From: Sphingopyxis sp.
GTDB taxonomy: Bacteria > Pseudomonadota > Alphaproteobacteria > Sphingomonadales > Sphingomonadaceae
Length of the DNA: 35,226 nt
NCBI RefSeq assembly: GCF_025869345.1
Contig: NZ_JAOZVW010000109.1
Location: 1-35,226, forward strand
Direction of reading: 5' to 3'
In this document: piece after piece, positions 1 to 7,442 of the stretch
How positions within the stretch are numbered: position 1 is the stretch's first letter
Layout: the number at the start of each line of letters is the position of its first letter
Program-made: the position numbers and the translations under genes
Notes under the pieces: model-generated
Database searches by the model: none
What the model saw: the letters and a program-made list of their open reading frames with translations, nothing else
What the model was told of the DNA's origin: nothing

Positions 1-615
1 GAAGTCACCGACATGCAGCGCAGCGTGAAGGGCGAGGTCGTTTCCTCGACCTTCGACGAGCCCGCGACGCGCCACGTCCAGGTCGCCGAAATGGTGATCG
101 AAAAGGCCAAGCGCCTCGTCGAGCACAAGAAGGATGTCGTCATCCTGCTCGACTCGATCACCCGCCTCGGTCGCGCCTACAACACCGTCGTGCCGTCGTC
201 GGGCAAGGTGCTGACCGGCGGTGTTGACGCCAATGCGCTCCAGCGTCCGAAGCGCTTCTTCGGCGCCGCGCGCAACATCGAGGAGGGCGGTTCGCTGTCG
301 ATCATCGCGACCGCGCTGATCGATACTGGCAGCCGCATGGACGAAGTGATCTTCGAAGAATTCAAGGGCACGGGTAACAGCGAAATCGTCCTCGACCGCA
401 AGGTCGCCGACAAGCGCATCTTCCCGTCGCTCGACGTCGGCAAGTCGGGCACGCGCAAGGAAGAATTGCTCGTCGAGAAGGGCAAGCTTTCGAAGATGTG
501 GGTGCTGCGCCGCATTCTCATGCAGATGGGCACCGTCGACGCGATGGAATTCCTGCTCGACAAGATCAAGGACAGCAAGACGAACGAAGATTTCTTCGAT
601 TCGATGAATCAGTAA
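1..615 (+). CDS. rho: Transcription termination factor Rho, C-terminal part (5' end outside window)
   Basis: The frame is open from the first base and ends at TAA 613-615, giving about 204 residues, roughly the C-terminal half of a typical ~420-residue Rho. Rho is the hexameric RNA-dependent ATPase that ends transcription of untranslated RNA. Visible Rho features are the Walker B strand [16 protein letters not shown], the Q-loop stretch [20 protein letters not shown] and the R-loop [15 protein letters not shown] with its arginine-rich surroundings. The RNA-binding cold-shock domain and Walker A lie upstream of the window. In alphaproteobacteria rho commonly sits near mnmE and the origin; here other genes separate the two. 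The identity is certain; only the start is missing. Confidence 0.98.
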   Translation, partial: EVTDMQRSVKGEVVSSTFDEPATRHVQVAEMVIEKAKRLVEHKKDVVILLDSITRLGRAYNTVVPSSGKVLTGGVDANALQRPKRFFGAARNIEEGGSLSIIATALIDTGSRMDEVIFEEFKGTGNSEIVLDRKVADKRIFPSLDVGKSGTRKEELLVEKGKLSKMWVLRRILMQMGTVDAMEFLLDKIKDSKTNEDFFDSMNQ

Positions 616-625
616 GTCCGCGCGC

Positions 626-919
626 GTGGCCGTGGTCGAACTTGCCTTGCTGCCGGTTCGACCGGGTCATGAAGCCGCATTCGAAACCGCGGTTGCCGCG
701 GCGCGGCCGCTGATCGAGGTCTCGCCGGGTTTCCTCGGGCTCGAAATCCGTCCGCCGCTCGAAGCCGGCCAGCCCTATCTGCTGATCGCGCACTGGCGCT
801 CGGTCGCGGATCATCGCGACGGGTTCCGGCGTTCGGACAGGTATGAGCGGTGGCGCGCGCTGCTACATCCCTTTTACGATCCGGTGCCCGCGGTCAGCTA
901 TTTCGGAGAGCCGCTCTGA
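626..919 (+). CDS. Antibiotic biosynthesis monooxygenase (ABM)-fold protein
   Basis: This 97-residue protein begins at GTG 626, 10 bases after the rho stop, and its TGA (917-919) overlaps the ATG of the next gene by one base, so it is probably co-transcribed with rho and terC. The sequence VELALLPVRPGHEAAFETA, then SPGFLGLEIRPPLE and YLLIAHWRSVADH, follows the beta-alpha-beta dimeric ferredoxin-like pattern of the ABM family (small oxygenases, also found in quinone- and haem-related proteins). FRRSDRYERWRALLHPFYDP matches the usual C-terminal helix. The substrate cannot be told from sequence. No clear Shine-Dalgarno is seen before the GTG, so translation may depend on coupling to rho. Confidence 0.8.
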   Translation: MAVVELALLPVRPGHEAAFETAVAAARPLIEVSPGFLGLEIRPPLEAGQPYLLIAHWRSVADHRDGFRRSDRYERWRALLHPFYDPVPAVSYFGEPL

Positions 920-1587
920 TGGATTTTTCGGCGATGGACTTTTCGGCGATCTTCACCGGCCCGGGGCTTGTCCTGCTCGGCCAGATCATCATCGGCGACC
1001 TCACCATGGCGGGCGACAATGTGCTGATCATGGGCACGATCGCCGGCGGGCTTCCCGAGCGCGACCGCAAGAGCGTGCTGATGCTCGGCGTCGGCATGGC
1101 CCTGATTTTCCTGATCGGCTTCGCGCTCGTCGCGACGCAATTGCTCAAGATCACCGGCCTTGTCTTCGCGGGCGGGCTGCTGCTGCTGTGGGTTGCCTAC
1201 AACATGTATCGCGAGATTCGCCCTGCCACGGCTGCCGGGCCGGTCGACGATCCGGCGACCCCCGATATCGAGGGCGCGCCTGCGCGCACCACCTTCTTCA
1301 AGGCGGCGCTGTCGATCATGGTCGCCGACCTGTCGATGAGCATCGACAACGTCCTGCTCGTCGCGTCGATCGCGCGGGAAAATCCGGCCTTGCTGTTTGT
1401 CGGCATGACCTTCACGGTGATCGTCATGGGGCTCGCGGCCAATTATGTCGCCAAGCTGTTGCAGCGCTATCACTGGATCGCCTGGATCGGGCTGGTGGTG
1501 ATCCTCTATGTGGCGCTGAAGATGATTTACGACGGCTGGGTCGATCCGGTGATCGGCCTCGGCCATTTGTTCGGATGGGTGCGCTGA
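919..1587 (+). CDS. TerC family integral membrane protein, copy 1
   Basis: This is a 222-residue membrane protein of the TerC family (tellurite-resistance-associated; characterised members export Mn2+ or supply it to secreted enzymes). The start ATG 919 has a GGAGAG Shine-Dalgarno about 8 bases upstream and overlaps the preceding stop by one base. The family's two acidic motifs are present: GDN in DLTMAGDNVLIMG at residues 32-34 and the second DN in DLSMSIDNVLLVA around residues 143-144. They lie in helices within two pseudo-repeated halves. Several hydrophobic segments follow, including ALIFLIGFALVATQLL and GLVFAGGLLLLWVAY. The next gene is a paralogue in tandem. The transported ion is inferred from the family only. 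Confidence 0.9.
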   Translation: MDFSAMDFSAIFTGPGLVLLGQIIIGDLTMAGDNVLIMGTIAGGLPERDRKSVLMLGVGMALIFLIGFALVATQLLKITGLVFAGGLLLLWVAYNMYREIRPATAAGPVDDPATPDIEGAPARTTFFKAALSIMVADLSMSIDNVLLVASIARENPALLFVGMTFTVIVMGLAANYVAKLLQRYHWIAWIGLVVILYVALKMIYDGWVDPVIGLGHLFGWVR

Positions 1588-1588
1588 A

Positions 1589-2308
1589 ATGATCGTGGAA
1601 TTGATGAATTTTGCCGCGGGGGCGGCGCCTTCGGCGGGAATATGGGACGCAATCGTCCATGATTTCTCGAACATCACCGAACCCGCGGCCTTTGCGGCCT
1701 TCATCCAGGTTTTGCTGATCGATCTCGTGCTGGCGGGCGACAATGCGATCGTCGTCGGTGCGCTCGCTGCGGGCCTGCCCGCCGATCAGCGCCGCAAGGT
1801 GATCCTGATCGGCGTCGGTGCCGCGCTTGTCCTGCGCATCGGTTTCGCGCTCGTCGTCCAGCAGTTGCTCGGCATCGTCGGGCTGGTGCTCGCGGGCGGG
1901 CTGCTGCTGCTGTGGGTCGCATGGCGCATGTGGCGCGACCTGCGCGGCGGGCACGGCGAATCGGCGGGCTCGCCCGAGGTCGAGGGCGACGAGGATTCGG
2001 GGCTCCAGCCCGCCAAGAGCTTCGCCGCCGCGGCGTGGGGCGTCGCGGTCGCCGACGTGTCGATGAGCCTCGACAATGTCCTCGCCGTCGCCGGCGCGGC
2101 GCGCGAGCATCCGGGCATCCTGATCGTCGGGCTGATCTTCGCGGTCGCGATGATGGGCGTCGCGGCGAACATCATCGCCAAATATATCGAGCGCTATCGC
2201 TGGATCGCCTGGGTCGGCCTCGCGGTGATCGTCTATGTCGCGGGCAAGATGATCTGGGAGGGCTGGCACGACGTCCATCCGCATTTCATGGAGCTGATTG
2301 GCGGCTGA
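1589..2308 (+). CDS. TerC family integral membrane protein, copy 2
   Basis: This 239-residue TerC-family protein starts at ATG 1589, one base after the stop of copy 1, so the pair is almost certainly one transcript and translationally coupled. It has the same motifs, DLVLAGDNAIVVG (Asp51) and DVSMSLDNVLAVAG, and shares long near-identical stretches with copy 1 such as the GLVLAGGLLLLWVAW helix. It differs by an N-terminal extension of about 17 residues and a more acidic, Gly/Glu-rich linker (residues about 120-140) between the two halves. The pair looks like an old tandem duplication. The two proteins could form a heteromer or handle different metals; neither can be shown from sequence. Confidence 0.9.
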   Translation: MIVELMNFAAGAAPSAGIWDAIVHDFSNITEPAAFAAFIQVLLIDLVLAGDNAIVVGALAAGLPADQRRKVILIGVGAALVLRIGFALVVQQLLGIVGLVLAGGLLLLWVAWRMWRDLRGGHGESAGSPEVEGDEDSGLQPAKSFAAAAWGVAVADVSMSLDNVLAVAGAAREHPGILIVGLIFAVAMMGVAANIIAKYIERYRWIAWVGLAVIVYVAGKMIWEGWHDVHPHFMELIGG

Positions 2309-2352
2309 TCGTCGGGCTGGCGATCTTCTCGCCGGCCCCCCATATGGGCTTC

Positions 2353-2754
2353 ATGTCCCAGCTCCACATGACCCGCGTCGCCGTGGGATGCCCCGACTAC
2401 CCCTCGCTCGCCGCGCGGATCGCCGCGCGCAGCGAGGCGGGGGAGGTTCGCTTCACGACGCGGTTCAAGCCCAAGCGCGCCGACGAGCTGATCGGCGGCA
2501 AGCTGCATTTCATCGTCCGCCACACGCTCGTCGGCCGGGTCGAGATATTGCGCTTCGACGATCGCGACGACGGGCGGATCGACATCGTCTGCAAAGGGCT
2601 GCTCGAACGCATCCATCCGCAGCCGAAGCGCGCACATCAGGGCTGGCGCTATCTGACCGACGCCGATGCGCCGAAGGGCATCGACGATGGCGACGGGATC
2701 GCTGACCTGCCGCCCGAACTCTATCGCGAACTGGCAGAATTGAGCCTGATCTAA
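2353..2754 (+). CDS. DUF1489 family protein
   Basis: This 133-residue soluble protein matches the alphaproteobacterial DUF1489 family (COG5458), function unknown. The family-type N-terminus LHMTRVAVGCPDYPSLAAR and the stretch RFKPKRADELIGGKLHFIVR are recognisable. The frame is open far upstream through terC, but the family begins just before LHMTRVAVGC, so ATG 2353 or ATG 2344 is the likely start; neither has a convincing Shine-Dalgarno. The gene converges on the next one: its stop TAA (2752-2754) and the opposite-strand TAG (2751-2753) share the four bases CTAA, leaving no room for a separate terminator. Confidence 0.82.
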   Translation: MSQLHMTRVAVGCPDYPSLAARIAARSEAGEVRFTTRFKPKRADELIGGKLHFIVRHTLVGRVEILRFDDRDDGRIDIVCKGLLERIHPQPKRAHQGWRYLTDADAPKGIDDGDGIADLPPELYRELAELSLI

Positions 2755-4328
2755 AGCGCCGCGCGGAAGCTGTTCGCGCGCGCCATTGCCCAATAGCGGG
2801 CGCTCGATACCGAATCGGGGTCGCCCAGCAGCACCCCGCGATCATAGAATTTATAGATGCGGTCGATTGAATCCGAGCGCGCCGAATTGAGCCGTTCGTG
2901 CAGGTGATGCGGCCGGATCGCCCACGGATTGTCGAGCCCCATCGCGCAGCTCAGATCCCATAGCGCCGACACCGTCGCGGCCTGGAAACGGCGCACGCGC
3001 TCGGCCTTGTCCGCAACCACCAGTCCGCGCTGGCGCCCGGGATCCTGCGTCGCGATGCCCGTCGGGCATTTGTCGGTGTGGCATTTGAGCGATTGGACGC
3101 AGCCGAGCGTGAACATGAAGGCGCGCGCGGCGTTCGACCAGTCGGCGCCGAGCGCGCAATTCGTCGCGAGCCCCGCCCCAGAATGGACCTTGCCCGACGC
3201 GGCAAGCTTTATCTCTTCCTTGAGCCCGCAGCCGACGAGCGCGTTGCGCACGAAGATCAGCCCTTCGCGCAGCGGCATCCCGACGCGGTTGGAAAATTCG
3301 ACCGGCGCCGCGCCGGTCCCGCCCTCGGCGCCATCGACGACGATGTAATCGAGCCGGATTCCGGTTTCGATCATCGCCTTCATGACGGCATAGATTTCGT
3401 GCGGCTGGCCGACGCACAGCTTGATACCGACGGGCTTGCCGCCCGAAAGTTCGCGCAGCTTCGCCGCCCATTCGATCATCTCGATCGGGGTCGCGAAGGC
3501 CGAATGCGCGGCGGGGGAGATGCAATCCTGCCCCTCGGGGACGCCGCGCGTCGCCGCGATCTCGGCGCTGACCTTGGGGCCGGGCAACACCCCACCGTGC
3601 CCCGGTTTCGCGCCCTGGCTGAGCTTGATCTCAACCATCTTGACCTGCTCGCTCTGCGCGCGATCGCGAAAGCGCGCGGGATCGAAGCGGCCGGCCTCGT
3701 CGCGGCAGCCGAAATAGCCGCTGCCGAGCTCCCACACGATGTCGCCGCCATATTTGGCGTGATAGGGGCTGAAACCGCCTTCGCCGGTGTCGTGATAGAA
3801 GTTGCCGAGCTTGGCGCCGAGGTTGAGCGCCTCGATCGCATTGGCGCCGAGCGAGCCGAAGCTCATCGCCGAAATGTTGAGCAGCGCGGCGTCATAGGGC
3901 CGCGAACATTGCGCGCCGCCGACCTTCACCCGCTGCGTGCGGTCAGGATCGTGCTTCGGCGCGATGCTGTGGCTCATCCACTCATATTCGTCCGAATAGA
4001 CGTCGAGTTCGGTGCCGAAGGGATGCGCGTCGAGATCGCCCTTGGCGCGCGCATAGACGAGGTCGCGTTCGGTGCGCGCGAAGGGGCGGCCCTCGAGCGG
4101 GCTTTCGACGATATAGGAATAGAGAAAGGGCCGCAGCGCTTCGAACAGCCAGCGGATGCGTGCGATCAGCGGATAGTTGCGGCGCAGGCTGTGCTTGCGC
4201 TGTACCGCGTCATAGAGGGTGAGAAGGAGAAGCGGCACCCAGGCCGCCAGCGTCCAGCGCGCGGGCGGCCACCAGGCCGTAGCGGCGGCGAGCGCGATCA
4301 GGACGGGAAAGGCGATCCAGCGGAGCAT
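2751..4328 (-). CDS. FMN-binding glutamate synthase family protein (GltB domain 2-like)
   Basis: This 525-residue protein resembles the FMN/Fe-S synthase domain of glutamate synthase without the glutaminase domain. The N-terminus has two hydrophobic stretches (residues about 3-20 and 26-40), suggesting membrane anchoring. The central domain shows GTGEGGFSPYHAKYGGDIVWE-type sequence, KLSQGAKPGHGGVLPGPKVS and the glycine-rich VDGAEGGTGAAPVEFSNRVG loop. The cysteines in CVQSLKCHTDKCPTG (CX5CX4C) fit the 3Fe-4S cluster of this family. It is the last gene of a minus-strand operon, 12 bases after the NTF2-like gene. Stand-alone members are widespread and their substrate is mostly untested, so a role in glutamate synthesis should not be assumed. 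Confidence 0.9.
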   Translation of the reverse strand: MLRWIAFPVLIALAAATAWWPPARWTLAAWVPLLLLTLYDAVQRKHSLRRNYPLIARIRWLFEALRPFLYSYIVESPLEGRPFARTERDLVYARAKGDLDAHPFGTELDVYSDEYEWMSHSIAPKHDPDRTQRVKVGGAQCSRPYDAALLNISAMSFGSLGANAIEALNLGAKLGNFYHDTGEGGFSPYHAKYGGDIVWELGSGYFGCRDEAGRFDPARFRDRAQSEQVKMVEIKLSQGAKPGHGGVLPGPKVSAEIAATRGVPEGQDCISPAAHSAFATPIEMIEWAAKLRELSGGKPVGIKLCVGQPHEIYAVMKAMIETGIRLDYIVVDGAEGGTGAAPVEFSNRVGMPLREGLIFVRNALVGCGLKEEIKLAASGKVHSGAGLATNCALGADWSNAARAFMFTLGCVQSLKCHTDKCPTGIATQDPGRQRGLVVADKAERVRRFQAATVSALWDLSCAMGLDNPWAIRPHHLHERLNSARSDSIDRIYKFYDRGVLLGDPDSVSSARYWAMARANSFRAAL

Positions 4329-4340
4329 CGACGTAATGGG

Positions 4341-4739
4341 TCAGCCGGCCTGTGCCGCGAGCATCGCCGCCATCTTTTCCCACACCTTGTTGATCGCTTT
4401 GAGCGGGCGCACCATCACCTTGAAATCCTTTATCTTTCCTTCGCTGTCCCAGCGGATGATATCGACGCCATTGATCTGGATGTCGTCGAGTTCGGTCTGG
4501 AACTCCAGCATCGCCTGATCGCCGTCGACGATCTCGCGCAGATAGCGGAAATCGTCACCGCCGAGCGCATGGCTCGCCGCGTGGAGATAGGCGAAGACCT
4601 TGTCGCGCCCTTCCTGCGGTGTGTGGACGACGGGTGAGTGAAACACCGCATCCTCGGCGAGCAAGACCTTCAACGCCTCGGGATTGCCGCCGCCAGCCAT
4701 ATAGGCGTGCCAGGCGGCGAGACCCTCATGCGCGCTCAT
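4341..4739 (-). CDS. NTF2-like / SnoaL-like family protein
   Basis: This 132-residue protein has the pattern of the NTF2-like fold: an N-terminal helix around WHAYMAGGGNPEALKVLLAE, then DAVFHSPVVHTPQEGRDKVF and C-terminal beta strands (YLREIVDGDQAMLEF, INGVDIIRWDSEGKIKDFKV). Such proteins are small alpha+beta cones used as isomerases, hydrolases or binding subunits, and the sequence does not define the reaction. The start ATG overlaps the stop of the dienelactone hydrolase by four bases (4736-4739), showing translational coupling. Together with the downstream FMN protein this suggests a small catabolic or detoxification operon. Confidence 0.85.
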   Translation of the reverse strand: MSAHEGLAAWHAYMAGGGNPEALKVLLAEDAVFHSPVVHTPQEGRDKVFAYLHAASHALGGDDFRYLREIVDGDQAMLEFQTELDDIQINGVDIIRWDSEGKIKDFKVMVRPLKAINKVWEKMAAMLAAQAG

Positions 4740-5443
4740 GCGAGCTGCTCGGCGAAGAAGGCGCGGGTGCGGCCGTCGGCGAGCTGCGCTGCTTCCTCGT
4801 TGCGGCGGTTGCCGTGGGTCGCTGCGAACCCATGGTCGAGCCCGTCATAGTCATGGAGCGTGACTTTCGGGTTCGGGTCGAGCCCTTCGTGCATCTTCGC
4901 CTGCGCTTCGGGGCTGACGAAATGGTCGTTCGTCGGGATATGGAGGAGCAGCGGATGCGCGATCGCATGGCTTTCGTTCAGCATCTGGTCGATCATCACG
5001 CCATAATAGCCGACCGACGCATCAATGTCGGTGCGCGCCGCGGTCATATAGGCGAGCTTGCCGCCGAGGCAGAAGCCGACCGCGCCGACCTTGTTCGCGC
5101 CCTGGCCACGCGCCCAGCGGATCACCGCCTCGATGTCCTTCACCCCCTTGTCGGCATCGAACAGGCCGAAATAGCCGAGCGCTTCGTTCATTTCGGCCTC
5201 GATATCGGGGTCGAGCTCGATCCCCGGAGCGAAGCGCCAGAAGATGTCGGGCGCCACCGCCAGATAGCCCTGCGCCGCCCAATCGTCGCATTTCTCGCGG
5301 ATTCCCGCGTTCACGCCGAAAATCTCCGGAATGACGATGATCGCGCGCGACGAATCGGCGTCGGGGCGCGCGACATAGGCGGGAATCGCGCCTTCGCCGT
5401 CGAGCGCGGCAATGGTGGTGTTCGTCGGGGAAGGGGCGGACAT
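4736..5443 (-). CDS. Dienelactone hydrolase family protein
   Basis: This 235-residue alpha/beta hydrolase has the Cys-Asp-His triad of dienelactone hydrolases: Cys125 in the nucleophile elbow VGFCLGG, Asp173 in IPTNDHF and His204 in GLDHGF, plus the VIPEIFG strand with the conserved Glu40. Carboxymethylenebutenolidases of this family open dienelactones in chlorocatechol breakdown; many relatives have other ester substrates. ATG 5443 is chosen because AGGAGAG lies just upstream and the product begins at the usual family position; the longer open frame from 5515 has no such site. It heads the minus-strand operon with the NTF2-like and FMN proteins and diverges from the DUF6489 gene across 95 bases that must hold both promoters. 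Confidence 0.92.
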   Translation of the reverse strand: MSAPSPTNTTIAALDGEGAIPAYVARPDADSSRAIIVIPEIFGVNAGIREKCDDWAAQGYLAVAPDIFWRFAPGIELDPDIEAEMNEALGYFGLFDADKGVKDIEAVIRWARGQGANKVGAVGFCLGGKLAYMTAARTDIDASVGYYGVMIDQMLNESHAIAHPLLLHIPTNDHFVSPEAQAKMHEGLDPNPKVTLHDYDGLDHGFAATHGNRRNEEAAQLADGRTRAFFAEQLA

Positions 5444-5538
5444 CGGGGAGCTCTCCTGTCTCTTGCTTCTTGGCGGGGAAAGCGCGAAGCTAGCGGGCCA
5501 ACGGGCGCGGCTCAAGCGTCGAAGGGGAAGGCCAGGCG

Positions 5539-5838
5539 ATGAAGTTCAATATCGAGATCGATTGCACGCCCGAAGAGGCGCGCCGGCTGTTCGGGCTTCC
5601 CGACCTCGAGCCGCTCCACGACATCTATCTCTCGCGCGTCAAGGAGCTGATGGCGAAGGGCATCACCCCCGACATGGTGCAGGCGATGGTCAAGAGCTGG
5701 GTGCCGATGGGCGAAAGCGGGCTCGGTCTCGTCCAGTCGCTGCTCGGCCAGTTCGGCGGCGGATTGATGGGCGGTGCGTCGAAGGCAGCAGCCGACAAAG
5801 GTGACGACGACAAATCCGCCAAGGGACGCAAGAGCTGA
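5539..5838 (+). CDS. DUF6489 family protein
   Basis: This 99-residue protein begins KFNIEIDCTPEEARRLFGLP, typical of the small alphaproteobacterial DUF6489 family of unknown function. It has a central helical part (LHDIYLSRVKELMAKGIT, MVQAMVKSWVPMGESGLG), a Gly-rich stretch (LGQFGGGLMGG) and a charged, Lys/Asp-rich tail. No signal peptide is seen. AAGGCCAGGCG precedes ATG 5539. The stop TGA (5836-5838) overlaps a CTG that is the best candidate start for mnmE, so the two genes are probably coupled. Confidence 0.8.
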   Translation: MKFNIEIDCTPEEARRLFGLPDLEPLHDIYLSRVKELMAKGITPDMVQAMVKSWVPMGESGLGLVQSLLGQFGGGLMGGASKAAADKGDDDKSAKGRKS

Positions 5839-7166
5839 ACCAAAGCCTTGTAAGCGATACGATTTTTGCGCTGTCGAGCGGGATGCCGCCGGCGGCGATC
5901 GCCGTCTTGCGCATCAGCGGACCGGCGGCGGGACCGGCGCTCGAGGCGCTGGCCGGACGATTGCCCGCGCCGCGCCGCGCGTCGCTGGCCGAGCTGAAGG
6001 ATGCTGCCGGCGCGCCGCTCGACCGCGCGCTGCTGCTGTGGTTTCCGGGACCGGCGACCGCGACCGGGGAGGATCTGGCCGAACTGCATCTTCACGGCGG
6101 CCGCGCGGTGGTTGCGGCAGTCGAAGCGGCGCTTGGCGTATTGCCGGGACTGCGCCGCGCCGAGCCGGGCGAGTTCACGCGACGCGCCTTTCTGAACGGC
6201 CGGATCGACCTTGCGGAGGCCGAGGGACTTGCCGATCTGCTCGCGGCCGAGACCGAGAGCCAGCGGGTGCAGGCGCTCGGCATGGCGAGCGGCCATGTGT
6301 CGCGCGCGGTCATGGGCTGGCAGGAACGCTTGCTCGCGCTGATGGCGGGCGCCGAGGCCGAGCTCAATTTCGCCGATGAGGATGATGTCGACGTTTACGA
6401 AGGGACGGCGCAGCGCTTGGTGAGCGGTATGGCGGAGCTTGCCGCCGAGCTCGGCCTATGGCTGGCGCGGCCGGCGGCAGAGGTGATCGCCGAGGGCCTG
6501 TCGGTCGTGATCGCGGGACCACCGAATGCCGGTAAATCTACTCTTATCAACGCTTTGGCGCAGCGCGAGCTGGCGATCGTGTCGCCGGTCGCGGGAACGA
6601 CGCGCGACGTGATCGAGACGCCACTCGCGCTCGATGGGATCGCGATGCGCTTTTCGGACACGGCGGGCATCCGCACCGAAAGCGCCGATGACGTCGAAGC
6701 AATCGGAATCGGTCGCGCGAAAGCGGCGGTCGAGGCGGCCGATATCCTGCTCTGGCTCGGACCCCCGGCGGAAGCGCCCGCGCATCCACGTCGCCTGTTG
6801 ATTGCCGCACAGGCCGACCGCTGGCGTGGCGACGCGGCCGCTGAGGTTCAGGCGGCGCGCTGCGACCTGATCCTGTCGGCGGCGACGGGGGAGGGGATGG
6901 ACCGGCTCCACGCCGCGATCGTCGAAATGGCACGTGCTCTGCTGCCGCGCGAGGGCGAAGCCGCGCTGCGCCAGCGCCAACGCGCCGCGCTCGCCGAGGC
7001 GAAGGACTGGCTTTCGATCGAAGCGGGCACGCGCGAGGATGAGGATATGATCCTGATCGCCGAGCGACTGCGACTTGCCGCGACCTCGCTCGACCGTATC
7101 ACCGGGCGCGCGGGGGTCGAGGATATGCTCGACGCATTGTTCGGACGCTTCTGCATCGGAAAATGA
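5835..7166 (+). CDS. mnmE: tRNA modification GTPase MnmE (start codon unusual)
   Basis: MnmE is the GTPase that, with MnmG, installs (carboxymethyl)aminomethyl groups on U34 of certain tRNAs. It has an N-terminal tetrahydrofolate-binding domain, a helical domain and an inserted G domain: G1 GPPNAGKST (about residues 228-236), G2 GTTRD, G3 DTAGIR. The C-terminus is the diagnostic FCIGK with its cysteine. The conserved first strand DTIFALSSG is encoded from 5856, upstream of the first ATG (5883). The frame is open back to 5805 and holds no ATG, GTG or TTG there. I therefore place the start at CTG 5835, which overlaps the preceding TGA and follows AAGGGA by 8 bases; ATG 5883 is the conventional alternative. 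The G4 motif reads AQAD instead of NKxD. Confidence 0.93.
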   Translation: MNQSLVSDTIFALSSGMPPAAIAVLRISGPAAGPALEALAGRLPAPRRASLAELKDAAGAPLDRALLLWFPGPATATGEDLAELHLHGGRAVVAAVEAALGVLPGLRRAEPGEFTRRAFLNGRIDLAEAEGLADLLAAETESQRVQALGMASGHVSRAVMGWQERLLALMAGAEAELNFADEDDVDVYEGTAQRLVSGMAELAAELGLWLARPAAEVIAEGLSVVIAGPPNAGKSTLINALAQRELAIVSPVAGTTRDVIETPLALDGIAMRFSDTAGIRTESADDVEAIGIGRAKAAVEAADILLWLGPPAEAPAHPRRLLIAAQADRWRGDAAAEVQAARCDLILSAATGEGMDRLHAAIVEMARALLPREGEAALRQRQRAALAEAKDWLSIEAGTREDEDMILIAERLRLAATSLDRITGRAGVEDMLDALFGRFCIGK

Positions 7167-7182
7167 TGTTCCACGTGGAACA
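7167..7182. promoter_or_regulatory. parS: parS site 1 (ParB binding)
   Basis: TGTTCCACGTGGAACA is a perfect 16-base palindrome matching the bacterial parS consensus TGTTNCACGTGAAACA in core and symmetry. It begins on the base directly after the mnmE stop codon and lies about 3 kb upstream of parA. ParB is expected to load here as a CTP-dependent clamp. Confidence 0.92.
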
Positions 7183-7216
7183 GCTTCGTCGCAAAGTTTG
7201 GGCGAAGCCCCTTTTC

Positions 7217-7284
7217 CTCACACAAAGACACAAAGAGAACGCGCCCTATCGCCCGGTCGCGCCCTCTTTGTGTCTTTGTGTGAG
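7217..7284. repeat. Palindromic repeat A (ACAAAG type)
   Basis: Two arms of 21 bases, 7217-7237 and 7264-7284, are perfect reverse complements with a 26-base loop. Each arm contains a tandem ACAAAG unit (CACAAAGACACAAAG). The same arm sequence recurs at 9324-9465. Because both frames stay open through the repeat, it yields spurious hypothetical peptides such as FVSLCE. It could act as a transcript terminator or stabiliser between mnmE and mnmG; that is inference. Confidence 0.88.
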
Positions 7285-7310
7285 ATTTATAGGGTTCAGG
7301 AAGAAGAATA

Positions 7311-7380
7311 TCTCACGCAAAGGCGCGAAGGCGCAAAGAAGAGGACCGTGTTCTTTGCGCCTTCCCGCCTTTGCGTGAGA
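7311..7380. repeat. Palindromic repeat B (GCAAAGGCG type)
   Basis: Arms 7311-7340 and 7351-7380 match over 29 of 30 positions as reverse complements around a 10-base loop. Each arm carries the tandem units GCAAAGGC-GCGAAGGC-GCAAAG and begins TCTCACG. It follows repeat A after 26 bases. The 276 bases between the mnmE stop and the mnmG start are occupied by parS 1 and these two repeats, with nothing else recognisable. Confidence 0.88.
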
Positions 7381-7442
7381 TAATGTTGGGCGCTACGCGC
7401 CGATGGATTTGAGGGCGGCTTTGGGGTATGGGCGCCGCGATC

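Noticed and set aside
3078..4637. 519-residue plus-strand open frame opposite the FMN protein gene
   Set aside because: It is antisense to a gene with cysteine and FMN motifs, and its product shows no recognisable pattern.
7217..7380. CRISPR array
   Set aside because: The units are 6-8 bases in tandem inside inverted arms, without regular 28-37-base repeats and spacers, and no cas gene is present.
7163..7383. Short open frames in the mnmE-mnmG gap (for example ending FAPSRLCVR)
   Set aside because: These peptides are translations of palindromic repeats A and B. The same phrases appear on both strands and at the mnmG-rsmG gap, so they are repeat artefacts and not genes.
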